From Spirometra erinaceieuropaei (taxonomy: Eukaryota; Platyhelminthes; Cestoda; Diphyllobothriidea; Diphyllobothriidae): a stretch of 64,000 nt of DNA. Shown here one piece after another: positions 63,806 through 64,000 of this stretch. The stretch's first letter is position 1. Each line of letters begins with the position of its first letter. A program made the translations under genes and the position numbers. The stretch lies in the NCBI GenBank assembly GCA_902702965.1, contig CACRXP010000165.1, positions 1,003,654 to 1,067,653 of the forward strand. The letters are read 5' to 3'. Under the pieces are notes generated by a model. It was not told the origin of the DNA, did no database searches, and was given only the letters and a program-made list of their open reading frames with translations.

Positions 63806-64000
63806 CACCTCAACTCCACACCACGAAGACCCGAGATCTGAAGTAGCGTTTGGTTGCCTGGTGAAATAGATGATGAGTCAAAAGGCATACCGGAGTAAAA
63901 ATGGGACGAAAGTCCTTGCAGCAAATGATAACGCGAGGCATGAAACCACAGAGTACGAATCCGGCGGTGAATGCACGACGCAACACACCTGTGCAGAAAC

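Noticed and set aside
1..64000. CRISPR arrays, operons, ribosome binding sites, rRNA or functional tRNA genes
   Set aside because: None seen; the sequence is eukaryotic, and tRNA-like segments lack a complete cloverleaf and sit in repeats.

Overview
This window is eukaryotic and animal. It holds parts of three spliced protein-coding genes in a repeat-dominated landscape of non-LTR retrotransposons, Penelope-like elements (PLEs), foldback DNA elements and tRNA-derived SINE-like repeats. A flatworm is the best fit, and a diphyllobothriidean tapeworm is possible: there is a 33-nt intron beside multi-kilobase ones, abundant CR1-, RTE- and Penelope-type elements, and degenerate TTAGGG-like repeats. 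This assignment is inference, because no species-diagnostic gene is present.

Host genes. (1) On the minus strand, about 10.6 kb down to 0.99 kb, lie seven phase-compatible exons (736 codons) of a Q/A/S/P-rich protein. A basic SKRARL motif is followed by a short coiled coil, the layout of the N-terminus of NCoR/SMRT nuclear-receptor corepressors. The gene continues off the left edge. (2) On the plus strand, 24.86-27.04 kb, is a compact three-exon RRM gene resembling NIFK/Nop15 (about 161 aa). (3) On the minus strand, 44.9 down to 29.2 kb, are four exons of an ACBD3 (GCP60) homologue. The complete GOLD domain and the segment before it are present. The acyl-CoA-binding N-terminus must lie further right and was not found.

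Mobile DNA. A decayed CR1-like LINE fragment (minus, 11.0-12.06 kb), a second fragment (12.16-13.1 kb) and two nearly complete but broken LINEs in tandem (13.6-17.8 and 17.9-23.3 kb, the second with repeated 5' monomers) separate the first two genes. An RTE-type reverse transcriptase lies at 45.7-47.3 kb with another 3' piece at 55.05-55.26 kb. Penelope-like fragments with GIY-YIG domains lie at 38.7-39.3 and 43.5-44.5 kb, and a non-coding PLE 3' end lies at 46.3-46.7 kb. Nine copies of a roughly 1-kb foldback element with CAGTG termini, usually flanked by TA, and a CTACTTAAGTAG palindrome in each arm dominate 34-64 kb. One copy is 1.9 kb long.

Most notable: three intact-looking hammerhead ribozyme motifs, two of them in PLE 3' ends, with complementary helix I and near-minimal helix III; and two copies (3.3-4.05 kb and 32.0-32.7 kb, opposite orientation) of an element whose inverted repeats enclose degenerate telomere-like CCCTAA/TTAGGG repeats. 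Nested insertions (PLE in foldback element, PLE in repeat A, PLE in RTE, a repeat-A tip in a foldback element) give a relative order of transposition.

Large parts of 27-29, 39.9-43.1, 47.7-49.3, 49.9-51 and 54-62 kb contain nothing I can identify as coding.
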